Source of the DNA: an uncultured Thiohalocapsa sp.
GTDB taxonomy: Bacteria > Pseudomonadota > Gammaproteobacteria > Chromatiales > Chromatiaceae
Length of the DNA: 64,000 nucleotides
Assembly (NCBI RefSeq): GCF_913063425.1
Contig: NZ_CAJXYK010000027.1
Span: forward strand, 16,543-80,542
Reading direction: 5' to 3'
Of the stretch, positions 25,478-34,230 are shown in pieces. A program made the translations under genes and the position numbers. Under the pieces are notes generated by a model that was not told the DNA's origin, did not search any database, and saw only the letters and a program-made list of their open reading frames with translations. Positions within the stretch are counted from its first letter, which is position 1, and every line of letters begins with the position of its first letter.

Positions 25478-27073
25478 TCAGGACACGCCCCGCTCCGCTT
25501 CGCCGCTGCGGCGCAGCTCCCGCTTCAGGATCTTGCCGGCGGCATTCTTCGGCAGCGCCTCCAGAATCTCGATGCGGCGCGGGATCTCGTGGCTGCCGAG
25601 GTGCTCCCGACACCAGGCCTTGAGTGCCGCCGCGTCCGGCTGCTGCTCCGCCGCCGCCGTGACGTAGGCCACCGGGATCTCGCCGTGGCTGCGGTGTGGC
25701 TCACCGACGACCGCCACCTCGCTGACGCTCGGATGCCGCGCCAGCACCTCCTCGATGATCCGCGGATAAACGTTGCTGCCGTTGCTGATGATCAGGTCCT
25801 TGATCCGATCCACGAGGTAGAAATACCCATCCGCATCCCGCCAGCCGAGATCGCCCGTGCGGAACCAGTCGCCGAAGAAGGCCCGCGCGGTGTCCTCCGG
25901 CAGCTGCCAGTAGCCGCGCATCACCGCAGGGCTGCGCACGCAGACCTCGCCATACTCGCCATCCGGCAGGGTGTTGCCCTCGCCGTCGCAGATGCGCATG
26001 TCCACGCCCGGAATCGGCGGGCCGATGGACCCCGGCTTGCGCGGCCCCGCCGGCGGATTGACGGCGGTCACCGGGCCGCATTCGGTGGGCCCGTCCCCTT
26101 CCAGGATGGGGATCTCGAAGCGCTGCTCGAACGACGCCATCAGCGCCTGCGGCATGGCCGCGCCACCGGAGATGGCGAGCCGCACGGACTTCCAGGCCGT
26201 CACCTGCTCGTCGCCGAGCCGCATCAGCACCGCATACAGGCTCGGCACACCCAGGAAAATCGTGGCGTGGTGCATCTCGATGGCCTGGGTGATCGCCTGC
26301 GGGTCGAAGCGCGGCACGGGGACGATGGCGGCGCCCGCCAGCAGCGGCATCACGATGCCCACGGTGCCGGCAAACGCGTGGAACATGGGCAGCACCACGA
26401 GCACCCGATCCACGCCGGGCTTGATGCCGAGCGTGTCGGCCACGGCCACGGCATTCGCGACCAGATTGCCATGGCTCAGCACGGCGCCTTTGGGCCGGCC
26501 GGTGGTGCCGGAGGTGTACAGGATCACCGCTGCATCGTCCGCCGCGGGGAGCGCTGACGGGGCTGCCTTCGGCTGCACCAGCTGGTGCAGGTGGCAGTCC
26601 AGCAGCGGCGCATCGTCCTCGAAGCCGATGCCGATGCGCAGTAGCCCCAGGTCCCGCGCGTCCGCCAGCGCCGCCGCCGCGGGTTCGGCGAGGCTCGCAT
26701 GGAAGAACAGCGCGCGCGCGCCCGCGTCCTGCAGCATGAAGGCGATCTCGCGGGGATTCAGCAGCAGGTTGACGGGCACCAGCACCGCACCCGCCTTGAG
26801 GCAGCCGAGGTAGGCGACCACGAAGTCCGCCCCGTTCGGGCAATACAGGGCAACACGGTCACCGGGTGCGATGCCGCGCTCGAGCAGCGACGCGGCGACG
26901 CCGTCGGTGGCGATGTCGAGGGCGGAGTAGGTCCAGATGGGCGCGTCTGCGAAGACGGCGGGCCGCTCCGGACGCAGCCGGGCGCTGTCGCGGAAGCGGG
27001 TCACCAGATCACGGGCGCCATCCCCCTCGCCGCCCGAACGCTGCGCGTCGACGCTCTTGCCCGCCTCGCTCAC
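25478..27073 (-). CDS. Acyl-CoA synthetase (AMP-forming)
   Basis: A 531-residue adenylate-forming enzyme that activates a carboxylic acid with ATP and CoA. Motifs in order: YTSGTTGRPKGAVLSH (P-loop), LPMFHAFAG, GDGPTECGP, WFRTGDLGWRDADGYFYLVDR and the C-terminal PKNAAGKILKREL lysine. These match medium/long-chain fatty-acid CoA ligases. Substrate length cannot be read. hemN ends 11 bases upstream on the same strand, so cotranscription is likely without obvious pathway linkage. Confidence 0.9.
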   Translation of the reverse strand: MSEAGKSVDAQRSGGEGDGARDLVTRFRDSARLRPERPAVFADAPIWTYSALDIATDGVAASLLERGIAPGDRVALYCPNGADFVVAYLGCLKAGAVLVPVNLLLNPREIAFMLQDAGARALFFHASLAEPAAAALADARDLGLLRIGIGFEDDAPLLDCHLHQLVQPKAAPSALPAADDAAVILYTSGTTGRPKGAVLSHGNLVANAVAVADTLGIKPGVDRVLVVLPMFHAFAGTVGIVMPLLAGAAIVPVPRFDPQAITQAIEMHHATIFLGVPSLYAVLMRLGDEQVTAWKSVRLAISGGAAMPQALMASFEQRFEIPILEGDGPTECGPVTAVNPPAGPRKPGSIGPPIPGVDMRICDGEGNTLPDGEYGEVCVRSPAVMRGYWQLPEDTARAFFGDWFRTGDLGWRDADGYFYLVDRIKDLIISNGSNVYPRIIEEVLARHPSVSEVAVVGEPHRSHGEIPVAYVTAAAEQQPDAAALKAWCREHLGSHEIPRRIEILEALPKNAAGKILKRELRRSGEAERGVS

Positions 27074-27084
27074 CGGCGCCTCCG

Positions 27085-28548
27085 TCAGATCACCTTGGAG
27101 AAGCCCACCGGGCCCTGTTTGGCCTCCAGGTAGGCATCGAAGGCCATGCAGATGTTGCGGATCAGGAGCCGCCCCTTGGGCAGCACGCCGATGCCGTGCT
27201 GGTCCACCTTCAGCAGACCGTCCTGCTGCATGCCGTCGAGCTTGGCCAGGCTGCGGCCGAAGTAGTCGTGGAAGTCGATGCCCCAGGTGCGCTCCACGTC
27301 GGCGAAGTCGAGCCGGAAATGGCAGATGAGCCGGGTGATGACATCGCGGCGGATCTCGTCGTCGCGGTTCAGCTCGATGCCGCGGAACACCGGCAGACGG
27401 CCGGCGTCGATGTCTTCGTAGTAGGCATCCAGCTCGCGGCGGTTCTGCCCGTAGGTCTTGCCCACCTTGCCGATGGAAGTGACACCCAGGCCGATGAGGT
27501 CGCAGTCCGCGTGGGTGGAGTAGCCCTGGAAGTTGCGGTATAGGGTGCCGTCACGCTGGGCACGGGCGAGCTCGTCGTCGGGACGGGCGAAGTGGTCCAT
27601 GCCGATGTAGAGCCAGCCGGCCTCGGTGAGGCGCTCGGTGGTGGCCTGGAGGATCTCGAGCTTGACCTCAGGCCGCGGCAGGTCGTCATCGTTGATGCGC
27701 CGCTGCGGCATGAAGCGCGTGGGCAGATGCGCGTAGTTGAACACCGAGAGCCGGTCCGGGCCCACGGCGATGATGCGCTCCACGGTGCCCATGAAGCTCT
27801 CGGCGGTCTGATGCGGCAGGCCGTAGATGAGATCGATGCTGATGGAGCGGAAGCCCTCGGCACGGGCCGCCTCCAGCACGGCCATGGTCTCGGCCTCCGA
27901 CTGGATGCGGTTGACCGCCTGCTGCACCCTGGGGTCGAAGTCCTGCACGCCGAGGCTCATGCGGTTGAAGCCGATCTCGCGCAGGAGCTTGACGGTGTCA
28001 CGCGTGGCCTCGCGCGGGTCGATCTCGATGGAGAACTCGCCGTGCTCGTCGTCGGAGAGCTTGAAGTGCCGGCGGGTCTGGTCCATCAGCTCGCGCATCT
28101 GATCGTGGCTGATGAAGGTCGGCGTGCCACCGCCCCAGTGCAGCTGCTCCACCACGCGGTCGTCGTCGAACAGTGCCGACTGCATGGCCATCTCCTGGTA
28201 CACCCGGTCCAGATAGGGCTGCACCAGAGTCCGGTCCTTGGTGGCGATCTTGTTACAGGCGCAGTAGAAGCAGACGGTGTCGCAGAACGGGATGTGGAAG
28301 TAGAGCGACAGCGGGCGGGCGCTGGCGTTGGTCTCGCGGCACACCTCGGCATAGCGCCCGGCGTCGAAGGCCGGGTCGAACTCCACCGCCGTGGGATAGG
28401 AAGTGTAGCGGGGGCCGCTCTGGTCGTAGCGCTTGATCAAATCGAGATCGAAGACCGTGCGCTGATCGTCGCCGGCGGACGTGGCGGGGCGCCCGCCGCC
28501 CGCCTCGGCGTGCTGTTCAGCGGCTGTGGGTCGGGTGTGATCAAGCAT
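27085..28548 (-). CDS. hemN: Oxygen-independent coproporphyrinogen III oxidase
   Basis: The 487-residue radical SAM enzyme converts coproporphyrinogen III to protoporphyrinogen IX without oxygen. The iron-sulfur motif CDTVCFYCAC, the HWGGGTPTF stretch and the C-terminal HemN domain are intact, and the N-terminal RYDQSGPRYTSYPTA is typical of true HemN rather than HemW. GGAGG lies six bases before the second ATG (28548), which I take as the start. I did not find a clear FNR box upstream. Confidence 0.95.
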   Translation of the reverse strand: MLDHTRPTAAEQHAEAGGGRPATSAGDDQRTVFDLDLIKRYDQSGPRYTSYPTAVEFDPAFDAGRYAEVCRETNASARPLSLYFHIPFCDTVCFYCACNKIATKDRTLVQPYLDRVYQEMAMQSALFDDDRVVEQLHWGGGTPTFISHDQMRELMDQTRRHFKLSDDEHGEFSIEIDPREATRDTVKLLREIGFNRMSLGVQDFDPRVQQAVNRIQSEAETMAVLEAARAEGFRSISIDLIYGLPHQTAESFMGTVERIIAVGPDRLSVFNYAHLPTRFMPQRRINDDDLPRPEVKLEILQATTERLTEAGWLYIGMDHFARPDDELARAQRDGTLYRNFQGYSTHADCDLIGLGVTSIGKVGKTYGQNRRELDAYYEDIDAGRLPVFRGIELNRDDEIRRDVITRLICHFRLDFADVERTWGIDFHDYFGRSLAKLDGMQQDGLLKVDQHGIGVLPKGRLLIRNICMAFDAYLEAKQGPVGFSKVI

Positions 28549-28753
28549 GGTCATCCTCCAGGTCGCGGCCGCGGCGGCGAGGCTCGGTGGTGTGTTTCAA
28601 AAGGGCGTGACAAGTACGGGGCTGAGAGGGTATCGCGTCGGCGGCGCGCAGCACCAGACGCCTGCGCGCGAGGCCGGTGACCGCAGCCGTTCACGCCCCG
28701 CTGCTGCCGGCGCGGCGGCGCCCAGGCGTCCGCGCACCGCACCCGATGCAGGC

Positions 28754-29689
28754 TCATCCCGCAGCCACCGCTTGCGCAAAGGCATCGTGATGGGCAGCGA
28801 GTGTGGCGCGGTCCAGCGTGAAGACGCCCTCACCGCCGCGCTCGAAATCGATCCAGGTGAAGGGCACCGCCGGCAGTGCCGCCGCCAATGCCTCTGCGCT
28901 GTTGCCCACCTCTGCCACCAGCACGCCGTCGTCGGCGAGATAGTCCGGGGCATCACGCAGGATGCGCAGCACCAGGTCCAGCCCTGTCTCGCCGGCGGCG
29001 AGCGCGAGCGCGGGCTCATGGCGGTACTCGGGGGGCAGCGTCTCCATCTCCGCGGCACCCACGTAAGGCGGATTCGAGACGATGACGTCGTAGCCGTCGT
29101 CATCGTCTCCACTGATGCCGGCGAACAGGTCCGACTCCAGCGCCCGCACCCGGTCCGCAAGACCGTGACGGGCGATGTTGCGCCGCGCCACGGCCAGGGC
29201 CGCCGGCGACACATCGGCCAGGTCGACTGCCGCCGCCGGCAGATAGGTCGCGGCGGCAATGCCGAGACAGCCACTGCCGGTGCACAGATCCAGCACACGG
29301 CGGATGCCGCTCGGCTCCGCCCAGGGTGCGAAGCCCTGCTCAATGAGCTCGGCGAGCGGCGAGCGCGGAATCATCACCGCATCGTCCACGTCGAAATCGA
29401 GGCCCGCGAAGCGCGTGCCGCCGGTCAGATACGCCGCCGGCCGGCGCTCGTCGACGCGCCGGGCCAGCAATGCCAGCACTGCCTCGCGCTCCGTGGGCGT
29501 CACGCGGCAGCCGCCGTACTCCGCCGCAAGCTCGAAGGGGAGATGCAGGGCGTGGGCCACCAGCCAATGGGATTCATCACGGGCATTATCGGTACCATGA
29601 CCAAAGCAGAGGCCGGCCGCAGTGAATCGGCTCGTGCCCCAGCGCACGAGATCGTCGATGGTGATGAGCGCGTCGGTGTCGGCGGGCAT
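28754..29689 (-). CDS. prmB: Ribosomal protein L3 N5-glutamine methyltransferase
   Basis: The 311-residue SAM-dependent enzyme methylates a glutamine of ribosomal protein uL3. The SAM-binding VLDLCTGSGCLGIAAA and the catalytic VSNPPYV motif identify the PrmB/PrmC family. The N-terminal DDLVRWGTSRFTAAGLCFGHGTDNARDE helix region is characteristic of PrmB. It starts at MPADTDAL; the 40 codons before that in the track ORF are unrelated. The sensor kinase gene is divergent from it, 140 bases away. Confidence 0.93.
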   Translation of the reverse strand: MPADTDALITIDDLVRWGTSRFTAAGLCFGHGTDNARDESHWLVAHALHLPFELAAEYGGCRVTPTEREAVLALLARRVDERRPAAYLTGGTRFAGLDFDVDDAVMIPRSPLAELIEQGFAPWAEPSGIRRVLDLCTGSGCLGIAAATYLPAAAVDLADVSPAALAVARRNIARHGLADRVRALESDLFAGISGDDDDGYDVIVSNPPYVGAAEMETLPPEYRHEPALALAAGETGLDLVLRILRDAPDYLADDGVLVAEVGNSAEALAAALPAVPFTWIDFERGGEGVFTLDRATLAAHHDAFAQAVAAG

Positions 29690-29829
29690 GGGCGCGCGCA
29701 GGGGCCTCTTTGCAGGTGCGTGGCGACGGTGCCCGGGCGCGCACGCCGCTGCTGCGCGGCCCCGGGTAATGCCGAGGAAACCGAAGGATAGCACCAAAAT
29801 CGCCCGCACCCAGGACAGTCACGGGCGCG

Positions 29830-31809
29830 TTGACGGGGGTCATCTTGCAGCGACTGCTCACCAGCCTGCGCTTTCAGGTCGGCGCCGCTTTCGTGGTGCT
29901 GCTGGCACTCTTTGCAGGGGCCGGGCTCGCGACACTCACCGCCTTTCAGCGCCAGGTGGATGCCGACGCTGTGGTCGACATCGCCGCCAGACTGGAGCTG
30001 ACGGCGAGCCGCATGCACACGGATGCGATGGTCTACGATGCCAATGCGCCGCGGGACTATCCCACCTACTATCGCGACGTGGAGCTCTTCCACGGTGAGC
30101 TGATGCGCCAGGTGGCGCTGTTCGACGCCGTGGTGGCAGGCTTCATGAGCGGTGACTTCAGCGCCGTCCTGGATCGCCCCGCAGGCTGGATGCAGCCGGC
30201 GCGTGAGCCCACGCTGGGCGCGGCGGTAACGGCGCTGGAAGCCGCCTGGAAGGCGCACCGCAGCGGACTCATCGAGGCCCTCGGCGACGACCCGGAGGAG
30301 CCGCGCCTGGAATGGGCGGCGGAGTACAACGCGGCCCAGGTGGCCGCCGTCGAGGACGCCGCAGCGGCGCTTGCCGGCCAGCTGCGGCAGTGGGCCGCGG
30401 CGGAGCACATCCGCCTGCGCCGGCTGGTGCTGCTGACGCTGGGCGGTGCGGTGACGGTCGCCCTGCTGCTCCTGCTCCTGTTGCAGCGCTGGACGCTGAA
30501 GCCCCTCGCGCGCACCCTGGATGGCGTGCGACGTACCGCCGGCGGGGACTTCGGTCTCACCGTGCCGGTGCGCGGTGCCGCCGAGCTGCGCGACCTTGCC
30601 GAGGGCTTCAACGCCCTGTCCAGCCGACTCGACCTCCTGTTCCAGCTGCTGGACCGGCTCCAGCGCGGCAAGGACCTGGACGACCTGGTGGGCTTCCTGG
30701 CCCGCGATTTCCGCACGCTGCTGCGCTTCGACTGGATCGGCGTGGTGCTGGTGACGCCGGACAATGCCACCGTGCGGTTGGAGGCGAGCGCCCTGGACGG
30801 CACGCCGGAGGCCGGCAGCAAGCCGTTGTTCCGGCTTCCGGGCACACTGCTGGAGCAGGCACTCGCCGCGGGCGGCCCGCTGCACATCCGCGATGCCGCC
30901 GCCACCGCGAGCGCCCATCCGGGCTATGAGCTCCTGCGCGAAATTGTGCGCCGGGGGCTCGCCGACGTGATTTTTCTGCCCGTTGCCGCGGAGACGCCGG
31001 TGCCGGCCGTGGTCGCATTCGCCACCCGGGTGCCCGGCCGTTACGACCCGGCCCATCTTCAGTTTTTGGGCAATATCGCCCAGCTGCTGAGCGTGAGCTT
31101 CGGCCGCACCGTGCGCTTTGCGGAGCGGCGCAGGCTCGCCGGCATCGGTGAATTCGCCTCCGGCATTGCCCATGAGCTGCGCACGCCGCTCGCGACCCTG
31201 TCCCTGGCCCTGGACCACGTGGCGGGGCTCGATCTGCCGCAAAGCAGCCGCCGGCGGGTCACGCTGGCCAAGGCAGAGGCGGCGCGCATGGACCGCCTGA
31301 TTGCGGACATGCTGCTTTACGCCAAGCCGCTCAAGCTCGCCTCGGAGCCCGTGGATTTAGGCACCATCGCCGCCGCGAGCGCCGATCTGGTGCGGGCACA
31401 GCACGCTTGTGCGGACCGCGAGCTCGATGTGGCCGTGACGGCGCCCGACGCGCAGGTCCTCGGCGACCGCGACCGCCTGCAGCAGGTTTTGGTCAACCTG
31501 CTGATGAACGCCTGTGAGGCAGCCCCGATGGAGTCGCGGATCTCACTCACCGTAGAAGCCCGCGACGGCAATCGGGTTGCGGTGTGCGTGCGCAATGCGG
31601 GGACGCCGCCACCACCCGAACTCATTGGGCGCATCTTCGAGCCCTTCATCAGTACCAAAGCCGGCGGCACCGGATTGGGCCTCGCCATCGTACAGCGCCT
31701 GACGGCGCTGCACGGCGGCGAGGTGGCACTGCACGCGTTGGATGATGGCGCGCAGGCCGTGGTGACCTTGCCGCTCTATGCCACATCCGACCAGACTCCG
31801 AGCGCTTGA
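29830..31809 (+). CDS. Membrane sensor histidine kinase with HAMP and GAF domains
   Basis: About 659 residues: TM1 near 15-35, a mostly helical periplasmic region, TM2 near 200-222, HAMP, a GAF-like sensor (about 285-425), HisKA with the phospho-acceptor His at about 448 in GIAHELRTPL, and HATPase_c with NLLMNACEA and TGLGLAIV. No response regulator gene is adjacent, so it is an orphan kinase. The start is uncertain: TTG at 29830 (track) or TTG at 29845, which has GGGGG at better spacing; no ATG fits. The signal is unknown. Confidence 0.88.
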   Translation: MTGVILQRLLTSLRFQVGAAFVVLLALFAGAGLATLTAFQRQVDADAVVDIAARLELTASRMHTDAMVYDANAPRDYPTYYRDVELFHGELMRQVALFDAVVAGFMSGDFSAVLDRPAGWMQPAREPTLGAAVTALEAAWKAHRSGLIEALGDDPEEPRLEWAAEYNAAQVAAVEDAAAALAGQLRQWAAAEHIRLRRLVLLTLGGAVTVALLLLLLLQRWTLKPLARTLDGVRRTAGGDFGLTVPVRGAAELRDLAEGFNALSSRLDLLFQLLDRLQRGKDLDDLVGFLARDFRTLLRFDWIGVVLVTPDNATVRLEASALDGTPEAGSKPLFRLPGTLLEQALAAGGPLHIRDAAATASAHPGYELLREIVRRGLADVIFLPVAAETPVPAVVAFATRVPGRYDPAHLQFLGNIAQLLSVSFGRTVRFAERRRLAGIGEFASGIAHELRTPLATLSLALDHVAGLDLPQSSRRRVTLAKAEAARMDRLIADMLLYAKPLKLASEPVDLGTIAAASADLVRAQHACADRELDVAVTAPDAQVLGDRDRLQQVLVNLLMNACEAAPMESRISLTVEARDGNRVAVCVRNAGTPPPPELIGRIFEPFISTKAGGTGLGLAIVQRLTALHGGEVALHALDDGAQAVVTLPLYATSDQTPSA

Positions 31810-31997
31810 AGGGGCACCGGCAGGCGGAGCGGTCTTCCTGCCGCCGACGCCGCAGGCTTGGAAAGCCAGCGGCCGCGCACGCCGACCGTTCCGAGTCGAT
31901 CTGCGGACGTCCTGCCAGTATCAGCCGTGAGCGGCTGAGCCGTCGCGACCCGGAACGTGAGCGTCCAGGGCCGCGACGCCAGCCGGCGCCGCTTCCG

Positions 31998-32456
31998 TCA
32001 GGCCGCCCGCTGCTTGTTGCCCACCAATCCCTTGGTGTCCACCGCCGTCTCGCGCTGGCCCCGCTCGACCAGATCCGCAAGACTGATGTCGCTGAGGAAG
32101 GTGAAGATCTCGTCACTCAGCTGGTCCCACAGCGAGTGCGTGAGGCACCGCTGGCCGTCGCGACAGTTCTCCCGCCCGCCGCAGCGGGTGAACTCCACCC
32201 ACTCGTCGACGGCGCAGATGATGTCGGCGATGGAGATTTCGTCGGCCGGCTTGCCGAGGTAGTAGCCGCCGCCCGGGCCACGGATGCCGCGGACCAGCTG
32301 CTTGCCGCGCAGCGACGCGAAGAGCTGCTCCAGGTACGACAGGGAGATGCCCTGATTGACCGAGATATCCGAGAGGGTCACCGGCCCTTTGCCCGAATGG
32401 AGGGCCAGATCCAACATGGCGGTGACCGCGTACCTGCCTTTGGTTGAGAGTCTCAT
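31998..32456 (-). CDS. iscR: Rrf2-family iron-sulfur regulator IscR
   Basis: The 152-residue winged-helix regulator has the N-terminal [18 protein letters not shown] and ligand cysteines at 92, 98 and 104 ([13 protein letters not shown]), the same positions as E. coli IscR. It should therefore bind a [2Fe-2S] cluster and control Fe-S assembly genes. No iscS, iscU or suf gene is next to it here, unlike the usual iscR-iscSUA order. The track ORF's first 48 codons are an upstream extension that I drop. Confidence 0.92.
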   Translation of the reverse strand: MRLSTKGRYAVTAMLDLALHSGKGPVTLSDISVNQGISLSYLEQLFASLRGKQLVRGIRGPGGGYYLGKPADEISIADIICAVDEWVEFTRCGGRENCRDGQRCLTHSLWDQLSDEIFTFLSDISLADLVERGQRETAVDTKGLVGNKQRAA

Positions 32457-32885
32457 GGTGCGATGCCTTGAATGCGTTGGGGCACTGGGCCTGGAAACCA
32501 TCCAGCGACGCCGTGGCGATACACGAATGCGCCGCATGCTGCTGCGGAATATCCTAGCTCGGAACTTGGTTTTCCGATAGGCATTGTCAAGCCGCGGCAT
32601 CCGGATTTTCCGAAGATTCGGCCGAGCGGCTTGGACAAAACCTGGATATTGCCGGTTTGGGCAGGTCGAGCGTCAGATGGTTCCCCGACAATCGGCATTG
32701 TTGTGACGGGGGGTCACACACAGGGCGCGCGCCGCGCTCACGCGCCGTTACAGCACGCCGTGGGTGGTCAGGATCGGGGATACGGTCGGCCTGCGGCAGC
32801 GCTTCAGCCGGCTAGGGCCATGGGCGTGGCAGGCTTGCCCTCGACCCGGCAGACCCCGGACGGGCGCCGGAGCGGGCACTGTTTA
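32457..32885. promoter_or_regulatory. iscR upstream region with palindrome TCGGAA-N7-TTCCGA
   Basis: The 430-base stretch has no gene. A perfect 6+6 inverted repeat at 32559-32577 lies about 100 bases before the iscR start. A TTGACA on the minus strand (32585-32590) could be a -35 element, with possible -10 TAGGAT at 32551-32556 too far away (28 bases). IscR often represses its own promoter, so the palindrome is a candidate operator. The rest is unassigned. Confidence 0.4.
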
Positions 32886-33404
32886 TCAGACGACGGACGG
32901 TGACGTGCTGGTGGCGCTGCTCGGGCTGCCGGAACGACCGGCCTGCGGTCCAATGCGATGGCCGTCGCGCAGACACCAGCCGAGCCACTTGGACAGGAAC
33001 AGGTTGGCCTTCCACTTGGCGCGCAGGGCCGGCGACTGATAGTGGCTGAAGATGGGAAGCGCCGTTTGCCGCAGGTCCAGCACCTCCACCTGCCCGGCGT
33101 CGTGGTACGCCTTCAGGGTCGCATCCGGCTCCGGCAGCCACTCCGCACAGCCGCCCGCCGCCGGGAACACATGTGTGAGGCGAAAGGTGGTGGTGTAGCG
33201 GGCCTGCTCCAGGATCTCCAGCTGGAGCTGGATGCGACCCGGCCCCGGTCGCGCCGAGGTGACGACGCCCGAGAGGCTGGCCAAATCGGGGCTGAGCTGC
33301 ATCAGGGCGCGGTAGTTCTCTTCACAAAGGGCCATCAGCGCACCGACCGTGGGCAGCTCACCGGTCAGGTCCAGCTTGGCGATGAAGGGGCTGGGGGCTT
33401 GCAT
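32886..33404 (-). CDS. DUF1249-family protein (YqiB-like)
   Basis: A 172-residue cytoplasmic protein whose MALCEENYRALMQLSPDL start, internal YTTTFRLTHVF and RQTALPIF...KWKANLFLSKWL end match the DUF1249 family seen in many gammaproteobacteria. The function of the family is not known. The last 20 residues are Ser/Gly-rich and extend past the usual end, possibly because an original stop was lost. The 337 bases after it (33405-33741) contain no gene that I can support. Confidence 0.8.
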   Translation of the reverse strand: MQAPSPFIAKLDLTGELPTVGALMALCEENYRALMQLSPDLASLSGVVTSARPGPGRIQLQLEILEQARYTTTFRLTHVFPAAGGCAEWLPEPDATLKAYHDAGQVEVLDLRQTALPIFSHYQSPALRAKWKANLFLSKWLGWCLRDGHRIGPQAGRSGSPSSATSTSPSVV

Positions 33405-33741
33405 GCTGAGGGGTCTTTACGCTGTGGTCGCCGAACGTCCCGGCAATGGATGCACGAGCTTGGTTGCGCGGCGTTGATCCCGGCGGGCTCGTCCGGGTGC
33501 CTCTTCCGGGTGTTCTGTCTGGATGGCTCGTCTGGGAGTAAGGCGGCCTCGGAGAGAGACCCTTGGGCCTTGAGCCCGGCGAGCCGGGTCGGGCGGCTCC
33601 GCTCCGCCCTCGCAAGCCGACCCGGGTCATCCCGGCGCCCGCTGGCCCCTAAGGCTCAGCGTCGTGGAATGCGGGGCTGCGCGGCGTACCGGCGGTGCGG
33701 ACCGGTGCGGCCGGGCCGCACGCGCCCGCCCTTCGGCCGCC
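33405..33741. other. Intergenic region with no supported gene
   Basis: Highly GC-rich, with scattered short inverted repeats such as GGGTCGG/CCGACCC around 33595-33625. I see no coding signal or RNA signature; ORF 33358-33630 lacks motifs. The region contains the presumed promoter of the DUF1249 gene and the 3' end of the thioredoxin transcript. Confidence 0.4.
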
Positions 33742-34110
33742 TCAGGTCGCCTCCTGCTGCGCGGCGATATCCGCGCGGACCTTGTCCATATCCAGCTCGC
33801 CGGCCTTGGTGAGCAGCTCCCGGAACGAGCCCTCCGGCAGTGCCCCCGGCTGCGAGAAGATGATGATCTGGTCGCGGAAGATCATCAGGGTGGGGATGGA
33901 CCGGATCTGGAAGTGGGCCGCGATCTGCTGCTCGTCTTCGGTGTTGACCTTGGCGAAGACGATGTCGTCGTGGTCCTCCGACACCTTTTCGAACACCGGT
34001 GCGAAGGTGCGGCAGGGGCCGCACCAAGGCGCCCAGAAATCGACCACCACAAAGCCGTTGTCGGCGACGGTGGATTCGAAAGTCTCTTGCGTCAATTCTA
34101 CGACGGCCAT
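33742..34110 (-). CDS. Thioredoxin-like protein
   Basis: The 122-residue single-domain thioredoxin has the intact active site DFWAPWCGPCRTF (about residues 24-36) and the cis-proline IPTLMIF. No signal peptide is present, so it reduces cytoplasmic disulfides. The C-terminal KVRADIAAQQEAT helix is longer than in E. coli TrxA. It is a second-type thioredoxin often found apart from trxA/rho; no such neighbours are present here. Confidence 0.9.
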   Translation of the reverse strand: MAVVELTQETFESTVADNGFVVVDFWAPWCGPCRTFAPVFEKVSEDHDDIVFAKVNTEDEQQIAAHFQIRSIPTLMIFRDQIIIFSQPGALPEGSFRELLTKAGELDMDKVRADIAAQQEAT

Positions 34111-34230
34111 GGCTCGACTCCTGAGAAGCTGTTTGACATGGCGTGGGAGGATAACAGATCGACCATGCCCCCGCAGTTTCCCGCCGCCGGCGCGCGGGCT
34201 TTCCCCGGCACGGGGATGCGATATCCGCCA

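Noticed and set aside
28549-28700. FNR box upstream of hemN
   Set aside because: The best candidate (TTGTC...TTTTGAA) lacks the TTGAT-N4-ATCAA symmetry.
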